A stretch of 64,000 nucleotides of DNA from NCBI RefSeq assembly GCF_038181555.1, contig NZ_JBBWUA010000001.1, forward strand, positions 310,001-374,000, written 5' to 3'. A program made the translations under genes and the position numbers. Below, one piece after another: positions 16,548 through 23,917 of the stretch. Every line of letters begins with the position of its first letter. Position 1 is the first letter of the stretch. This DNA is from Desulfitobacterium sp038181555. Its GTDB lineage: Bacteria > Bacillota > Desulfitobacteriia > Desulfitobacteriales > Desulfitobacteriaceae. The notes below the pieces were generated by a model. That model saw only the letters and a program-made list of their open reading frames with translations, had not been told where the DNA came from and did no database searches.

Positions 16548-16550
16548 CCC

Positions 16551-16856
16551 TTAGTAAAACAACTTCGTGTAGTCTGTCTGGGTATCAGCGATATGGTAAA
16601 TATAGATGACATCCATAATCCTACGATAAATCGCAATATGCTTTCTACAAATAACCATACGAAAGCCTTGCTCATTCAACCACGCATCAGGTGTCATAGA
16701 ACCTGTATCTGGGAAATCCTCCAACCGTTCTATAGTATTTAAGATATTGTCACTGACCTTAATTGAAGTTGGCAAATCGAACTGTATCTGATAATAATCC
16801 TCAATCCTTTTTAAATCCTCCCAGGCAGAAGGTAGAATTTCAATATTACACTTCAT
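16551..16856 (-). CDS. ParE/RelE-family toxin
   Basis: The 101-residue protein fits the ParE/RelE fold: an N-terminal strand NIEILPSAWEDLKRIEDYY, a central LNTIERLEDFPDTGS, and C-terminal strands FRMVICRKHIAIYRRIMDV. Family members inhibit gyrase or cleave mRNA. It starts inside the end of the Phd-like antitoxin gene (11-base overlap at 16846-16856), so the pair is coupled. Its 3' end abuts the truncated helicase, suggesting that this pair was joined to the helicase by recombination. The pair looks intact while its neighbours are decayed, as expected if loss of the antitoxin is harmful. Confidence 0.85.
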   Translation of the reverse strand: MKCNIEILPSAWEDLKRIEDYYQIQFDLPTSIKVSDNILNTIERLEDFPDTGSMTPDAWLNEQGFRMVICRKHIAIYRRIMDVIYIYHIADTQTDYTKLFY

Positions 16857-17112
16857 TTGCCCGCTCCCTTAATCTTCTTCTCGCTTCCGAAATACTGAGG
16901 GTTTCCGCTCCGCTGATTCTTTCCTGCTCAGCCTGCAAAATTCTGGCACGAAGCTGCAAAATCTGTTCCCTTTTTTCAAAAGCATCAATACTCATGAGAA
17001 CCAAATCTCCCTCACCATTTTTTGTAATATATATAGGCTCTTTTGTTTCCTTTGCCAGATTTGAAATCGTAGAATATTCATTCCGCAATGTCGCTGATGG
17101 TTTTATTATCAT
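16846..17112 (-). CDS. Phd/YefM-family antitoxin
   Basis: The 88-residue protein has the Phd/YefM pattern: a strand-rich N-terminal DNA-binding part with PSATLRNEYSTISNLA and PIYITKNGEGDLVLMSI, then a helical toxin-binding tail rich in R and E. It represses its own operon in family members. A ribosome binding site CAGGAG lies upstream, and a palindrome spans the likely -10. It is translated before and overlapping the toxin gene. Confidence 0.88.
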   Translation of the reverse strand: MIIKPSATLRNEYSTISNLAKETKEPIYITKNGEGDLVLMSIDAFEKREQILQLRARILQAEQERISGAETLSISEARRRLRERANEV

Positions 17113-17140
17113 AGTCCCACACTCCTGATATCAATTTTAT

Positions 17141-17154
17141 GATATAATTATATC
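17141..17154 (-). promoter_or_regulatory. Palindromic operator over the -10 of the ParE/Phd pair
   Basis: GATATAATTATATC is a perfect 14-bp palindrome that contains TATAAT on the minus strand, 29 bases before the antitoxin ATG. This fits autoregulation by a Phd-type repressor. The -35 is not obvious. Confidence 0.5.
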
Positions 17155-17232
17155 TTGAATTTGCTATAAAGTAAAGGAAGTGTGTATTTCGTGATCCGGA
17201 CACCGGAAGACGAAAATGCCCCGTTTCTTACT

Positions 17233-17468
17233 CTATCGAATGGCTGTGAAGGTTGGTTTAATTCTCGGAGAGCTATTAAAATATTTTCTTGTAAGGCCTC
17301 TTTCTTTTCGGCTACGACTTTTTGTAGCTCCAAGGTTGTCATGCCTTCGATCTTCAGTTCTGCGACGAAATCTGCCCGCTCATCTTCGGGGATACCTAAG
17401 AGGAGGAGGGCCTTGGAGTAAGTCAGATTGGGAAGAACCTGTGTCCGAGTGCCGGTGGCAAGGGATGT
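17233..17468 (-). pseudogene. DUF3102 gene fragment, third copy, internally deleted
   Basis: Three blocks match the intact gene in order: CTATCGAA...GTGAAGGTTGG (intact 1087-1113), the GCTATTAAAATA block (about 1209-1231), and the block from TTCTTGTAAGGCC to the AAGGGA near 1732. Two internal deletions removed about 95 and 320 bases. It is in the same orientation as the other copies. The retained first block shows that the downstream edge of the gene moved with it. Confidence 0.75.
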
Positions 17469-17650
17469 CGGGTAAGGAGTTAAGGAAAAATCAATATCTT
17501 ACGGCTAAAGAGTTAGCTGATAAGCTTCATATCGATACGATAGATGTCCTGAACATGGATGATAAAAGGCTCAAGGATATTGAGGAGCCCCTTAAGTCGG
17601 AGATGATTCCCATCCTTAGAGGGGATTATATGGATAGGTTGCCGAATTAA
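17466..17650 (+). CDS. Short unrecognised reading frame, probably a gene fragment
   Basis: A 61-codon frame from ATG 17466 to TAA 17650 contains YLTAKELADKLHIDT, which looks like a real helical protein segment. It is fused directly to the third DUF3102 fragment, so the original N-terminus is probably missing. I do not recognise the family. It ends 2 bases before the 40-bp palindrome. Confidence 0.35.
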
Positions 17651-17652
17651 GG

Positions 17653-17692
17653 CTTGTCCAAGAATAGACAACGTTGTCTATTCTTGGACAAG
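17653..17692. repeat. 40-bp perfect palindrome without spacer
   Basis: The 20 bases 17653-17672 (CTTGTCCAAGAATAGACAAC) are followed immediately by their exact complement at 17673-17692. There is no loop and no T-tract, so it does not look like a terminator. Symmetric sequences of this kind arise from recombination-site duplications or from joined element ends. It lies between two gene fragments in the decayed region. Confidence 0.9.
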
Positions 17693-17760
17693 TTAGCGTT
17701 CGCCACAGGCAAAGGCCTTCGGAGATTTTTCTTCGGGGGTCTTTCTTTAACGCTCTCTTA

Positions 17761-18240
17761 AAACATTCGGGACCGACTGTGGTGGAGAATCTCATGGGTG
17801 ATGCCAACGGGGAAATCATCGGTAAAAATATTAAGCTGAACAATGTTCCTTACAAAGTGATTGGAGTCACGGTAAGTCAAGGCTCCTCGGGAATGACCAA
17901 TAATGATGATATGATCTTTGCTCCCATCTCTTCAGTGCAATCACGTTTGGTGGGGAGCAAGAGCGTGCGCCAAATCTATATCGAGGTTCAAACTGCTGAA
18001 CTGATGACAGAAGCCCAAAACCAGGTGACTTATGCCTTGCAGACTGCCCATAAGCTTCAAGACGGTCAGGAAAATGATTTTAATATTACCAATCAGGCGG
18101 AGATTCTCGAGTCGATGGAGGAAATATCTGGCGGTCTCATCGGGATTTTGTTGGGTTGGGGAGGTTCGCTGCTTGCCAGTAGCATTTTTGGAGTCGCCGC
18201 AAGCGTGTCTTTAGGTAGCTCAAGGCTAAGTATGCGGTGA
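17761..18240 (+). pseudogene. MacB-type ABC transporter permease fragment
   Basis: The frame reads as the extracytoplasmic domain of a MacB-like permease: GPTVVENLMGDANGEIIGK, NNVPYKVIGVTVSQGSSG, NDDMIFAPISSVQSRL and FNITNQAEILE. The N-terminal membrane segment is missing. After EEISGG the sequence jumps to GLIGILLGWGGSLLA, which belongs to the last membrane segment, so the central membrane segments are deleted. The frame then runs out at TGA 18240 in the next gene remnant. It cannot form a working permease. Confidence 0.75.
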
Positions 18241-18572
18241 AGCGCTGGGGGGGAGCGGACCGGTATGGCACCCAGCAGATCATCCTACAAAACCTCGTTA
18301 CCGAGCAAGCACCGATATATATCACCTCAAGCCAAGTCTCACCCAAAGATGTGAGTCATGGGCAACCTAAGGCCGATGCCTTGATGGCTGCGGCCCTAGG
18401 CGCCAAAAATGGAAGATTCGTGGTTACCGTCCCGCAAAGCAGCCTTCCATCCGCTGTAAACTATTCCTTGCTTTACAATAAGGGGTATATTTCCGGTGCT
18501 ACGGTGGTGGGTAATGCAGAAGCCGTCAGTGTGAGTTTAGAAAAGAAAATTCATGAGTTGTTAGAGCATTAG
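18237..18572 (+). pseudogene. Cell-wall-binding repeat 2 fragment
   Basis: The 111-codon frame contains the CWB2 (PF04122-type) pattern: RWGGADRYGT, then PIYITSSQ, ADALMAAALGA, and ATVVGNAEAVS. This is about one and a half repeats. It has no signal peptide or start-proximal ribosome site, and its 5' end is joined to the MacB fragment. It is probably the C-terminal relic of a surface protein like the one at 27426-32453. A terminator hairpin at 18591-18624 still follows it. Confidence 0.7.
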
Positions 18573-18590
18573 GCTTCGGCAAAATCGAAG

Positions 18591-18627
18591 AAACCTGGTC
18601 GCTCAAATCAGAGTGGCCAGGTTTCTA
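18591..18627 (+). terminator. Terminator hairpin, CGCTC...GAGTGG family
   Basis: AAACCTGGTCGCTC pairs with GAGTGGCCAGGTTT around a 6-base loop, with two G-U pairs. It resembles hairpins at 22075, 26935, 32489 and 34343. The IS3 element lies only a few bases downstream. Confidence 0.75.
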
Positions 18628-18726
18628 GGCATACATAAATAAAAGGCTGTTGTGTATAGTGATATGCTCCCCTTATGGTAGACAGGTTAAATAATAAAAA
18701 CCTATTATCATGAGAGGAGCATTTTT

Positions 18727-19407
18727 ATGTCTAAAATAAACCAATATAGTGCTGCTGAAAAACTAGCTATATTGAAAGAGCTTGAATCTGGGCATAGTCA
18801 GCCAGATATTGCTCGAAAATATGATGTTAGTACATATACTTTGTTTAAATGGAGACGGCGTTATGAATTATATGGATATGAGGGGTTAGAGGTTAGAACT
18901 CGAAATAATAGCTATTCTGTAGAACTTAAAGTTCAAGCGGTTCAGGATTATCTTTCGGGAAAACATTCACAGTATGAAATCATAGATAAATATAAAATAG
19001 CCAGTCGTACTCAACTCACGAATTGGGTTAACAAGTATAATAGTCATAGTGGTTTAAAAAGTTCTAAAAGCGGAGGATCAAGCACTATGACTAAGGGACG
19101 TTCTACTAGCTGGCAGGAACGGATTGATATTGTCTTATACTGTCTCTCTAATAATCAAGATTATCTGAAAACCTCGGAGAAATTTGAGGTTTCATATCAA
19201 CAGGTTTACCAATGGGTTAAGAAGTATGAAGTGGGTGGAAAAGATGCGCTAAAGGATGGACGTGGACGGAAAAAGGAACTTGAGGAATTAAGCCCAGAAG
19301 AACTACAGAAACTTGCTATAAAGAAACTAGAATACGAAAATGAAAAGCTCAGAGCTGAAAATGCTTTGTTAAAAAAGTTACAGGAACTCGAAGGGTGGCG
19401 GTTTTAA
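18727..19407 (+). CDS. IS3-family transposase OrfA (two helix-turn-helix units)
   Basis: The 226-residue protein has three HTH-like units: YSAAEKLAILKELESGHS..IARKYDVS (residues 7-35), a second at about 60-97, and a third near 137-160. A leucine-zipper-like region YENEKLRAENALLKKL follows near the C-terminus. OrfA binds the terminal repeats. AGAGGAGC precedes the ATG. It overlaps orfB in the -1 frame. Its larger size, with extra HTH units, is typical of IS150-group OrfA. Confidence 0.92.
   Translation: MSKINQYSAAEKLAILKELESGHSQPDIARKYDVSTYTLFKWRRRYELYGYEGLEVRTRNNSYSVELKVQAVQDYLSGKHSQYEIIDKYKIASRTQLTNWVNKYNSHSGLKSSKSGGSSTMTKGRSTSWQERIDIVLYCLSNNQDYLKTSEKFEVSYQQVYQWVKKYEVGGKDALKDGRGRKKELEELSPEELQKLAIKKLEYENEKLRAENALLKKLQELEGWRF
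19371..19377 (+). other. Programmed -1 frameshift heptamer A-AAA-AAG
   Basis: The sequence A AAA AAG is in the correct phase relative to orfA, and the -1 frame is open from here into orfB. A shift here makes the OrfAB transposase, as in other IS3-family elements. Confidence 0.75.
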
Positions 19408-20285
19408 GCCAAGTTAAACATGAGAAAATCTATCGAGCTATCCAAGCTGTGCAGCAAAAAGGACATTTTAGTGTAAATCTTTTATGTCAAATAGCAAAGA
19501 TTTCACGCTCAAGCTATTATAAATGGCTTAAACGTCAGGTTAGTCCTCGTGAACAAGTAAATAAAGAACTTATTGACGCGATGATTTTACTATACGAAAA
19601 GGTAGATGGTATTTACGGTTATCGTCAATTAACCCTTAGTTTAAGAAGACAAACGAATCAAGCGATTAATCATAAGCGGGTATATCGTCTCATGAAGATT
19701 GCTGGAATCCAATCTGCTATTCGTAAAAAGAAGAAGAGGTATGTTAAGTCAACTCCAGAACAGATTGCCGAGAACCTCTTAAATCGCGAATTTATAGCAG
19801 AAAACCCAAACGAAAAATGGTTAACCGACGTTACCGAATTTAAATATGGAAATGGTCAGAAAGCTTATCTTAGTGCTATCCTCGATTTGAATGATAAATC
19901 CATTGTGTCATACGTTTTAGGTCATTCAAACAACAACCGCCTTGTTTTCGAGACCCTAGATCTAGCCTTACAAGCTGCACCCCAGAGCACACCACTAATC
20001 CACAGCGACCGTGGTTTTCAATATACCTCTTGGGGTTTTAAGAGGAGGTTGGAAGCATATGGTTTAACTCAGAGTATGTCACGTGTTGGTAAGTGCATTG
20101 ACAATGGACCCATGGAAGCTTTTTGGGGAACACTCAAGTGTGAAAAGTATTACCTACATAAATACCCAACCTTTGAAACTCTAAAAAAAGATATTGATGA
20201 TTATATCCATTTCTACAATTACGAAAGATTACAGAAGAAACTAAACAGCCTTAGTCCAATGGAATTTAGGACCAAGGCTGCATAA
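19395..20285 (+). CDS. IS3-family transposase OrfB (DDE catalytic domain)
   Basis: The 296-residue frame contains an HTH_21-like region (IYGYRQLT...NHKRVYRLMK) and an rve-type DDE domain. The catalytic residues appear as Asp in WLTDVTEF, Asp in HSDRGFQYTS, and Glu in DNGPMEAFWGTLK with the usual spacing. The normal product is probably the OrfAB fusion made by frameshifting; the GTG at 19395 could also initiate. The frame is complete, which argues for a recent insertion. Confidence 0.93.
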   Translation: MAVLSQVKHEKIYRAIQAVQQKGHFSVNLLCQIAKISRSSYYKWLKRQVSPREQVNKELIDAMILLYEKVDGIYGYRQLTLSLRRQTNQAINHKRVYRLMKIAGIQSAIRKKKKRYVKSTPEQIAENLLNREFIAENPNEKWLTDVTEFKYGNGQKAYLSAILDLNDKSIVSYVLGHSNNNRLVFETLDLALQAAPQSTPLIHSDRGFQYTSWGFKRRLEAYGLTQSMSRVGKCIDNGPMEAFWGTLKCEKYYLHKYPTFETLKKDIDDYIHFYNYERLQKKLNSLSPMEFRTKAA

Positions 20286-20379
20286 TGACTTTTTATTTTT
20301 TGTGTTGTCTACTTGACGGGGTGCAGTTCAATAGAGTCAACAGCCTTTTATTTATGTATGATCAAAACGTAAATATAGC

Positions 20380-20445
20380 TTAAGTATTACTTAAATATTA
20401 CTTAAATATAACTTAAATAAAATTGAGATATAACTGAGATGAAAC
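20380..20445. repeat. Six tandem 11-bp AT-rich units
   Basis: The units run TTAAGTATTAC, TTAAATATTAC, TTAAATATAAC, TTAAATAAAAT, TGAGATATAAC, TGAGATGAAAC, getting less alike toward the ald stop codon. The 11-bp period is about one helical turn. It lies between the IS and the 3' end of ald. Confidence 0.7.
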
Positions 20446-21560
20446 TAAAATAGCCCCTCACTAGGAGTATACTCTAAGTCATGAGCCTCAGCCACAGCCT
20501 TAATCGTCAACTTTCCTTTGTAGGTATTCAGCCCTCTTCGCAGTGCGGCATCTTCACTCATCGATTTTTCTGCACCCAAATTGGCAACCTTTAAGACATA
20601 GGGCAAGGTCGCATTCGTTAAAGCCTGGGTGGAGGTCCGGGGCACGGCGCCTGGCATATTGCCTACGGAATAGTGAATAATTCCATGCTTAACAAAATAG
20701 GGATCGTCCAAGGAAGTAACACGATCCATACTCTCAATGGCTCCACCTTGGTCGATGGCTACATCTACCAGTACCGCACCGGGCTTCATGGTCTTTACCA
20801 TATCCTCCGTAACCACTTTAGGGGTCTTGGCACCGGGAATCAAAACGGCACCGATGACTAAGTCGGCTTTCCTAACTGCTTTAGCAATATTATAATTATT
20901 AGACATCAAGGTGATAACCCGACCGCCAAAAATATCATCCAGATAGGATAGTCTGGCACCACTGACATCCAGCACCATAACCTGAGCACCTAAGCCAACG
21001 GCGATCTTCACCGCGTTAATGCCGACACTACCACCGCCGATGATGACTACCTTAGCCGGTTCTACTCCTGAAACGCCACCGAGAAGGATACCTCTGCCAC
21101 CGTTTGTTTTTTCCAGCAAGTAAGCACCTACTTGAATAGCCATGCGGCCGGCTACTTCACTCATCGGTGCCAGCAGGGGCAAGGACTTATTAGGAAGCTC
21201 AACCGTTTCATAAGCTAACCCGATAACCTTAGACTCCAGAAGAGCTTGTGTTAATTCAGGATTGGGAGCTAAATGGAGATAGGTGAAGAGAATTTGATTC
21301 TCCTTTAAAAAGGGATACTCAGATTTTAAGGGTTCCTTAACTTTAACGATCATCTCCGCTCGTTCATATACTTCTCGGGCGGTATCGACAATAAGAGCAC
21401 CAGCCTCAATATATTCCTCATCAGGGAAACCACTGCCCAAACCGGCTGATTTCTCCAGATAACAAGTATGACCGGCCTTAACAAGAGCGTCAACGCCGGC
21501 AGGAGGCATGCCTACCCGATTTTCATGGGCTTTAATCTCTTTTGGTATTCCTATTATCAT
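20445..21560 (-). CDS. ald: Alanine dehydrogenase
   Basis: The 371-residue enzyme reversibly deaminates L-alanine to pyruvate and ammonium with NAD. The N-terminus MIIGIPKEIKAHENRVGMPP is the family signature; the catalytic Lys and His lie in MIVKVKEPL and FTYLHLAPN, and the Rossmann motif is VVIIGGGSVGINAVKIA. Length matches the family (about 370). I chose ATG 21560 because AAGGTG lies just upstream; a GTG three codons earlier is part of that site. In spore formers Ald helps sporulation and germination metabolism. It is monocistronic, with tandem repeats directly after its stop. Confidence 0.96.
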   Translation of the reverse strand: MIIGIPKEIKAHENRVGMPPAGVDALVKAGHTCYLEKSAGLGSGFPDEEYIEAGALIVDTAREVYERAEMIVKVKEPLKSEYPFLKENQILFTYLHLAPNPELTQALLESKVIGLAYETVELPNKSLPLLAPMSEVAGRMAIQVGAYLLEKTNGGRGILLGGVSGVEPAKVVIIGGGSVGINAVKIAVGLGAQVMVLDVSGARLSYLDDIFGGRVITLMSNNYNIAKAVRKADLVIGAVLIPGAKTPKVVTEDMVKTMKPGAVLVDVAIDQGGAIESMDRVTSLDDPYFVKHGIIHYSVGNMPGAVPRTSTQALTNATLPYVLKVANLGAEKSMSEDAALRRGLNTYKGKLTIKAVAEAHDLEYTPSEGLF

Positions 21561-21676
21561 TTTAATCACCTTTTATCCTAGTTTCTTTTATATAAAATAT
21601 TCTGTAATAATATAATAATATATAATAGGAAAGAAAATGTAAATATATAAAGTAGATCTATATTTTAACTAGAATA

Positions 21677-21685
21677 TGGTATAAT
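21677..21685 (+). promoter_or_regulatory. Extended -10 promoter element of the XRE gene
   Basis: TGGTATAAT is a perfect extended -10 lying 80 bases before the XRE start. The surrounding ald-XRE divergent region is very AT-rich. Confidence 0.5.
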
Positions 21686-21765
21686 ATGGTTAGAAATATG
21701 CCGATATTGGATGATCCGGTGCTAAGATGTTCGCAACAAGCTACGAATTGGGGGGAATGTCATTT

Positions 21766-21999
21766 ATGTGTAAAAATAATAACCTGCGCGAGTGGCGTTT
21801 AGCGAATAGCATGACTTTGCAAGAGTTGGCGGAGAGAACCGGACTTAAGATGAGTTATTTGAGCCAGCTGGAAAGTGGCTTGCGGAAAGGGACGCCTAAT
21901 ACTTGGATTAAGATTGCGAAGGAATTAAAGGTACCTGCGAAGACCTTCTTCTCCGACGAGATTAAGGAAGCCGGAGCGCTGTATTGCTGTTCGATTTGA
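21766..21999 (+). CDS. XRE-family transcriptional regulator, HTH domain only
   Basis: This 77-residue protein is essentially one Cro/C1-type helix-turn-helix: LREWRLANSMTLQELAERTG followed by KMSYLSQLESGLRKGTPNTW. The start at 21766 is preceded by GGGGGGAATG at a reasonable distance; an ATG three codons upstream sits too close to that site. It ends in a Cys-Cys pair (LYCCSI), which is unusual and could sense metal or redox state, but this is speculative. It is divergent from ald and may regulate it. Confidence 0.85.
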   Translation: MCKNNNLREWRLANSMTLQELAERTGLKMSYLSQLESGLRKGTPNTWIKIAKELKVPAKTFFSDEIKEAGALYCCSI

Positions 22000-22074
22000 G
22001 AGTGCGTTTTCATAGGATTCGTTAGTTGTATGAAATTAAAAAAGTATGATATAGACAATAGTACGATATAGTTA

Positions 22075-22113
22075 AGAACCCTAGTCGCTCATGAGAGTGG
22101 CTAGGGTTCTTTG
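22075..22113 (+). terminator. Terminator hairpin, CGCTC...GAGTGG family
   Basis: AGAACCCTAGTCGCTC pairs with GAGTGGCTAGGGTTCT and is followed by TTG. It lies between the XRE gene and the convergent Ig-like protein gene and could serve both. Confidence 0.75.
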
Positions 22114-22123
22114 CGCGAACAGT

Positions 22124-23464
22124 CTAGTAGATCGTTACACTAGTTCCGTCGGAGGTTTTTTCAACTGTTGGTGAGTATATACCTGCGGCATTCTGAATGT
22201 TGATAAGGAAGGTTCCGGGTAGACCGGTAATCGGATCTCCGGAATCCACAAGGTGTTTTGCAGTATAGGTGTAGGTTCCGTCACTATTAAGGGCCTGAAC
22301 AAAACTATCCGGATTGCTACCGTTGATCTTAAAGTTACTGAGCTTGGTAATCGCTTCATCGGTGTTGAACTTTAAGGTGATGACATCGCCAAGGGTGGCT
22401 TTGGTTGGGATTGCGTTATCAGAAGCTATCGTTACTTTAGAGATGCGGGCATATTTATTGATGATGGTAACTGCACTTCCGTCCGATGTTGCCTCAATCG
22501 TCTGAGAGTAGATCCCTGCTGCGTTTTGGACGTTGATTTGGAAGGTCGCAGGTACCCCTGTGATTAGATCTCCCGAATCGACTAAGTGTGTGGCCGTATA
22601 TACATTTCCGACCTGTGTGAAGGTATCGGGGTTACTTCCATTGATCTTGAAGTTACTTAATTTTGTAACGGGTACACTTGAGGTAAAGGTTAGAGTAATA
22701 GTATCACCATTCATAGCTTTTGACGTATCTGCGTTATTTGAGGAGATCTTAACATTGCTGATGATGGGCTGTGCCACGACATTTACTGTGGCCTGTGCTG
22801 TCTTTAAGCCATCCTCTGTTGTGACTGTAATTGCTGCCACACCCTGAGCTAAAGGAGTGACTACGCCCTGAGTATTAACCGTTGCCACGGCTAAGTTACT
22901 GGATGTCCACGTTACCTTTTTGTTCGTTGCGTTGCTAGGGGATACAGTGGCGGTGAGTAAACCTGTTGACCCGCCCGCGGACAGATTTAAAGTCGATGGG
23001 TTTAAGGTGACTCCGGTTACCTTTGTCACATCAGTTTCATGGGAATTAGCTACGGTAACCCTACAAGTCGCTGTCTTGCTTCCGTCTTCAGCTGTTGCTG
23101 TAACATAAGCTCGACCGGCACTGACACCGACGACTTTTCCGTTGGCATCAACTGTTGCTATAGCTGTGTCGCTGGATTTCCAGATGACCTTTTGATTTGC
23201 TTTTTTCGGTGCGATTTTCACGGCCAGAGTAGAACTGTCCCCAACCTTCAGGAACATTCTCTTTTTTAGAATGATAGAAGATACTTTGTGAGGTTTCTTA
23301 GTCTTATAGAAATCATGATCTTCTGTTTTTTCTGAAATGGGGTAGTTGGATTTTTCATGAGACTGAGCCCAAGATGGGGGTGAGGCTAAGACAGGTAACG
23401 AAGAAGTTAAGATTAAACTCGCCATGCAGATCGTTGAGAATATAGCTTTCGTTGTTCGTTTCAT
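22124..23464 (-). CDS. Secreted surface protein with bacterial Ig-like (BIG2) domains
   Basis: The 446-residue protein has a signal peptide (basic MKRTTK, hydrophobic stretch, cleavage near VLA-SPP). Two BIG2-type domains follow, at about residues 58-138 and 147-230, with the signatures KVIWKSSDTAIATVDANGKV and KVTWTSSNLAVATVNTQGVV. The C-terminal half consists of two tandem repeats of about 105 residues that share TKLSNFKINGSNPD, HLVDSGD.ITG and NVQNAAGIYS. No sortase signal or membrane anchor is seen. It is likely a cell-surface or matrix protein. A GGAGGAAC site precedes the ATG. Confidence 0.8.
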   Translation of the reverse strand: MKRTTKAIFSTICMASLILTSSLPVLASPPSWAQSHEKSNYPISEKTEDHDFYKTKKPHKVSSIILKKRMFLKVGDSSTLAVKIAPKKANQKVIWKSSDTAIATVDANGKVVGVSAGRAYVTATAEDGSKTATCRVTVANSHETDVTKVTGVTLNPSTLNLSAGGSTGLLTATVSPSNATNKKVTWTSSNLAVATVNTQGVVTPLAQGVAAITVTTEDGLKTAQATVNVVAQPIISNVKISSNNADTSKAMNGDTITLTFTSSVPVTKLSNFKINGSNPDTFTQVGNVYTATHLVDSGDLITGVPATFQINVQNAAGIYSQTIEATSDGSAVTIINKYARISKVTIASDNAIPTKATLGDVITLKFNTDEAITKLSNFKINGSNPDSFVQALNSDGTYTYTAKHLVDSGDPITGLPGTFLINIQNAAGIYSPTVEKTSDGTSVTIY

Positions 23465-23917
23465 TCGGTGTTCCTCCTTAAATTTTACTATGGAAATTTT
23501 TCAAAGGGTGTCGATTCTTCTTTTCACCCTTCTATTATCCATTACGAAGGGGTACAGGTATTTTATGGGGGGGCTACCGGATTTTATGAAAAGGAATTAG
23601 AGAGTTAGAAATTCAAAAAAGTCAAGAGATCTAGCGAAAAATTTTCAGTGTATAAATTGTAGAAATTTCAAATTTCGATATTGACTTAGGTTTTAACATG
23701 TGTTAATTTTTACATGTCGGTACAATATTTACATAAACAATAATTGCTTCTCTCAATGATTGTTAAGAGCATACATATCCTTATGAAAGTTAGAACTTGG
23801 ACTACATAATTTGTTGCAATTTTCATTTGCCGGTACCTGGATAGGTTTGGGATTCATAACGTCAGGTTATTCGAGTCCTAAAAAATAAACAATTACTATT
23901 TTTAGAGGAGGAGAAAC
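23465..23917. other. Long intergenic region before the LysM protein
   Basis: The 453 bases separate two divergent surface-protein genes. I see TTGACT near 23680, repeated ACATGT motifs near 23696-23716, and a strong AGAGGAGGAG before 23918. The long leader may hold regulation for the abundant-looking LysM protein. No gene and no known riboswitch recognised. Confidence 0.35.

Larger units (their letters stand above)
18630..20360 (+). mobile_element. IS3-family insertion sequence (IS150-like)
   Basis: The element carries orfA and orfB with a -1 frameshift signal. Ends of the TG...CA type lie at 18648 and 20342; the first 40 bases inside each end match imperfectly (CTGTTG...TAGACA). A perfect 23-bp inverted repeat (18630-18652 and 20338-20360) spans these ends and extends 18 bp outside them. 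No simple 3-4 bp target duplication is seen at the TG/CA boundaries. So either the true ends are further out than usual, or it inserted at the centre of a palindrome. Both reading frames are intact, so it could be active. Confidence 0.88.

Noticed and set aside
17674..17760. N-terminal extension of the MacB-like fragment
   Set aside because: It begins inside the 40-bp palindrome and has no similarity to the permease family.
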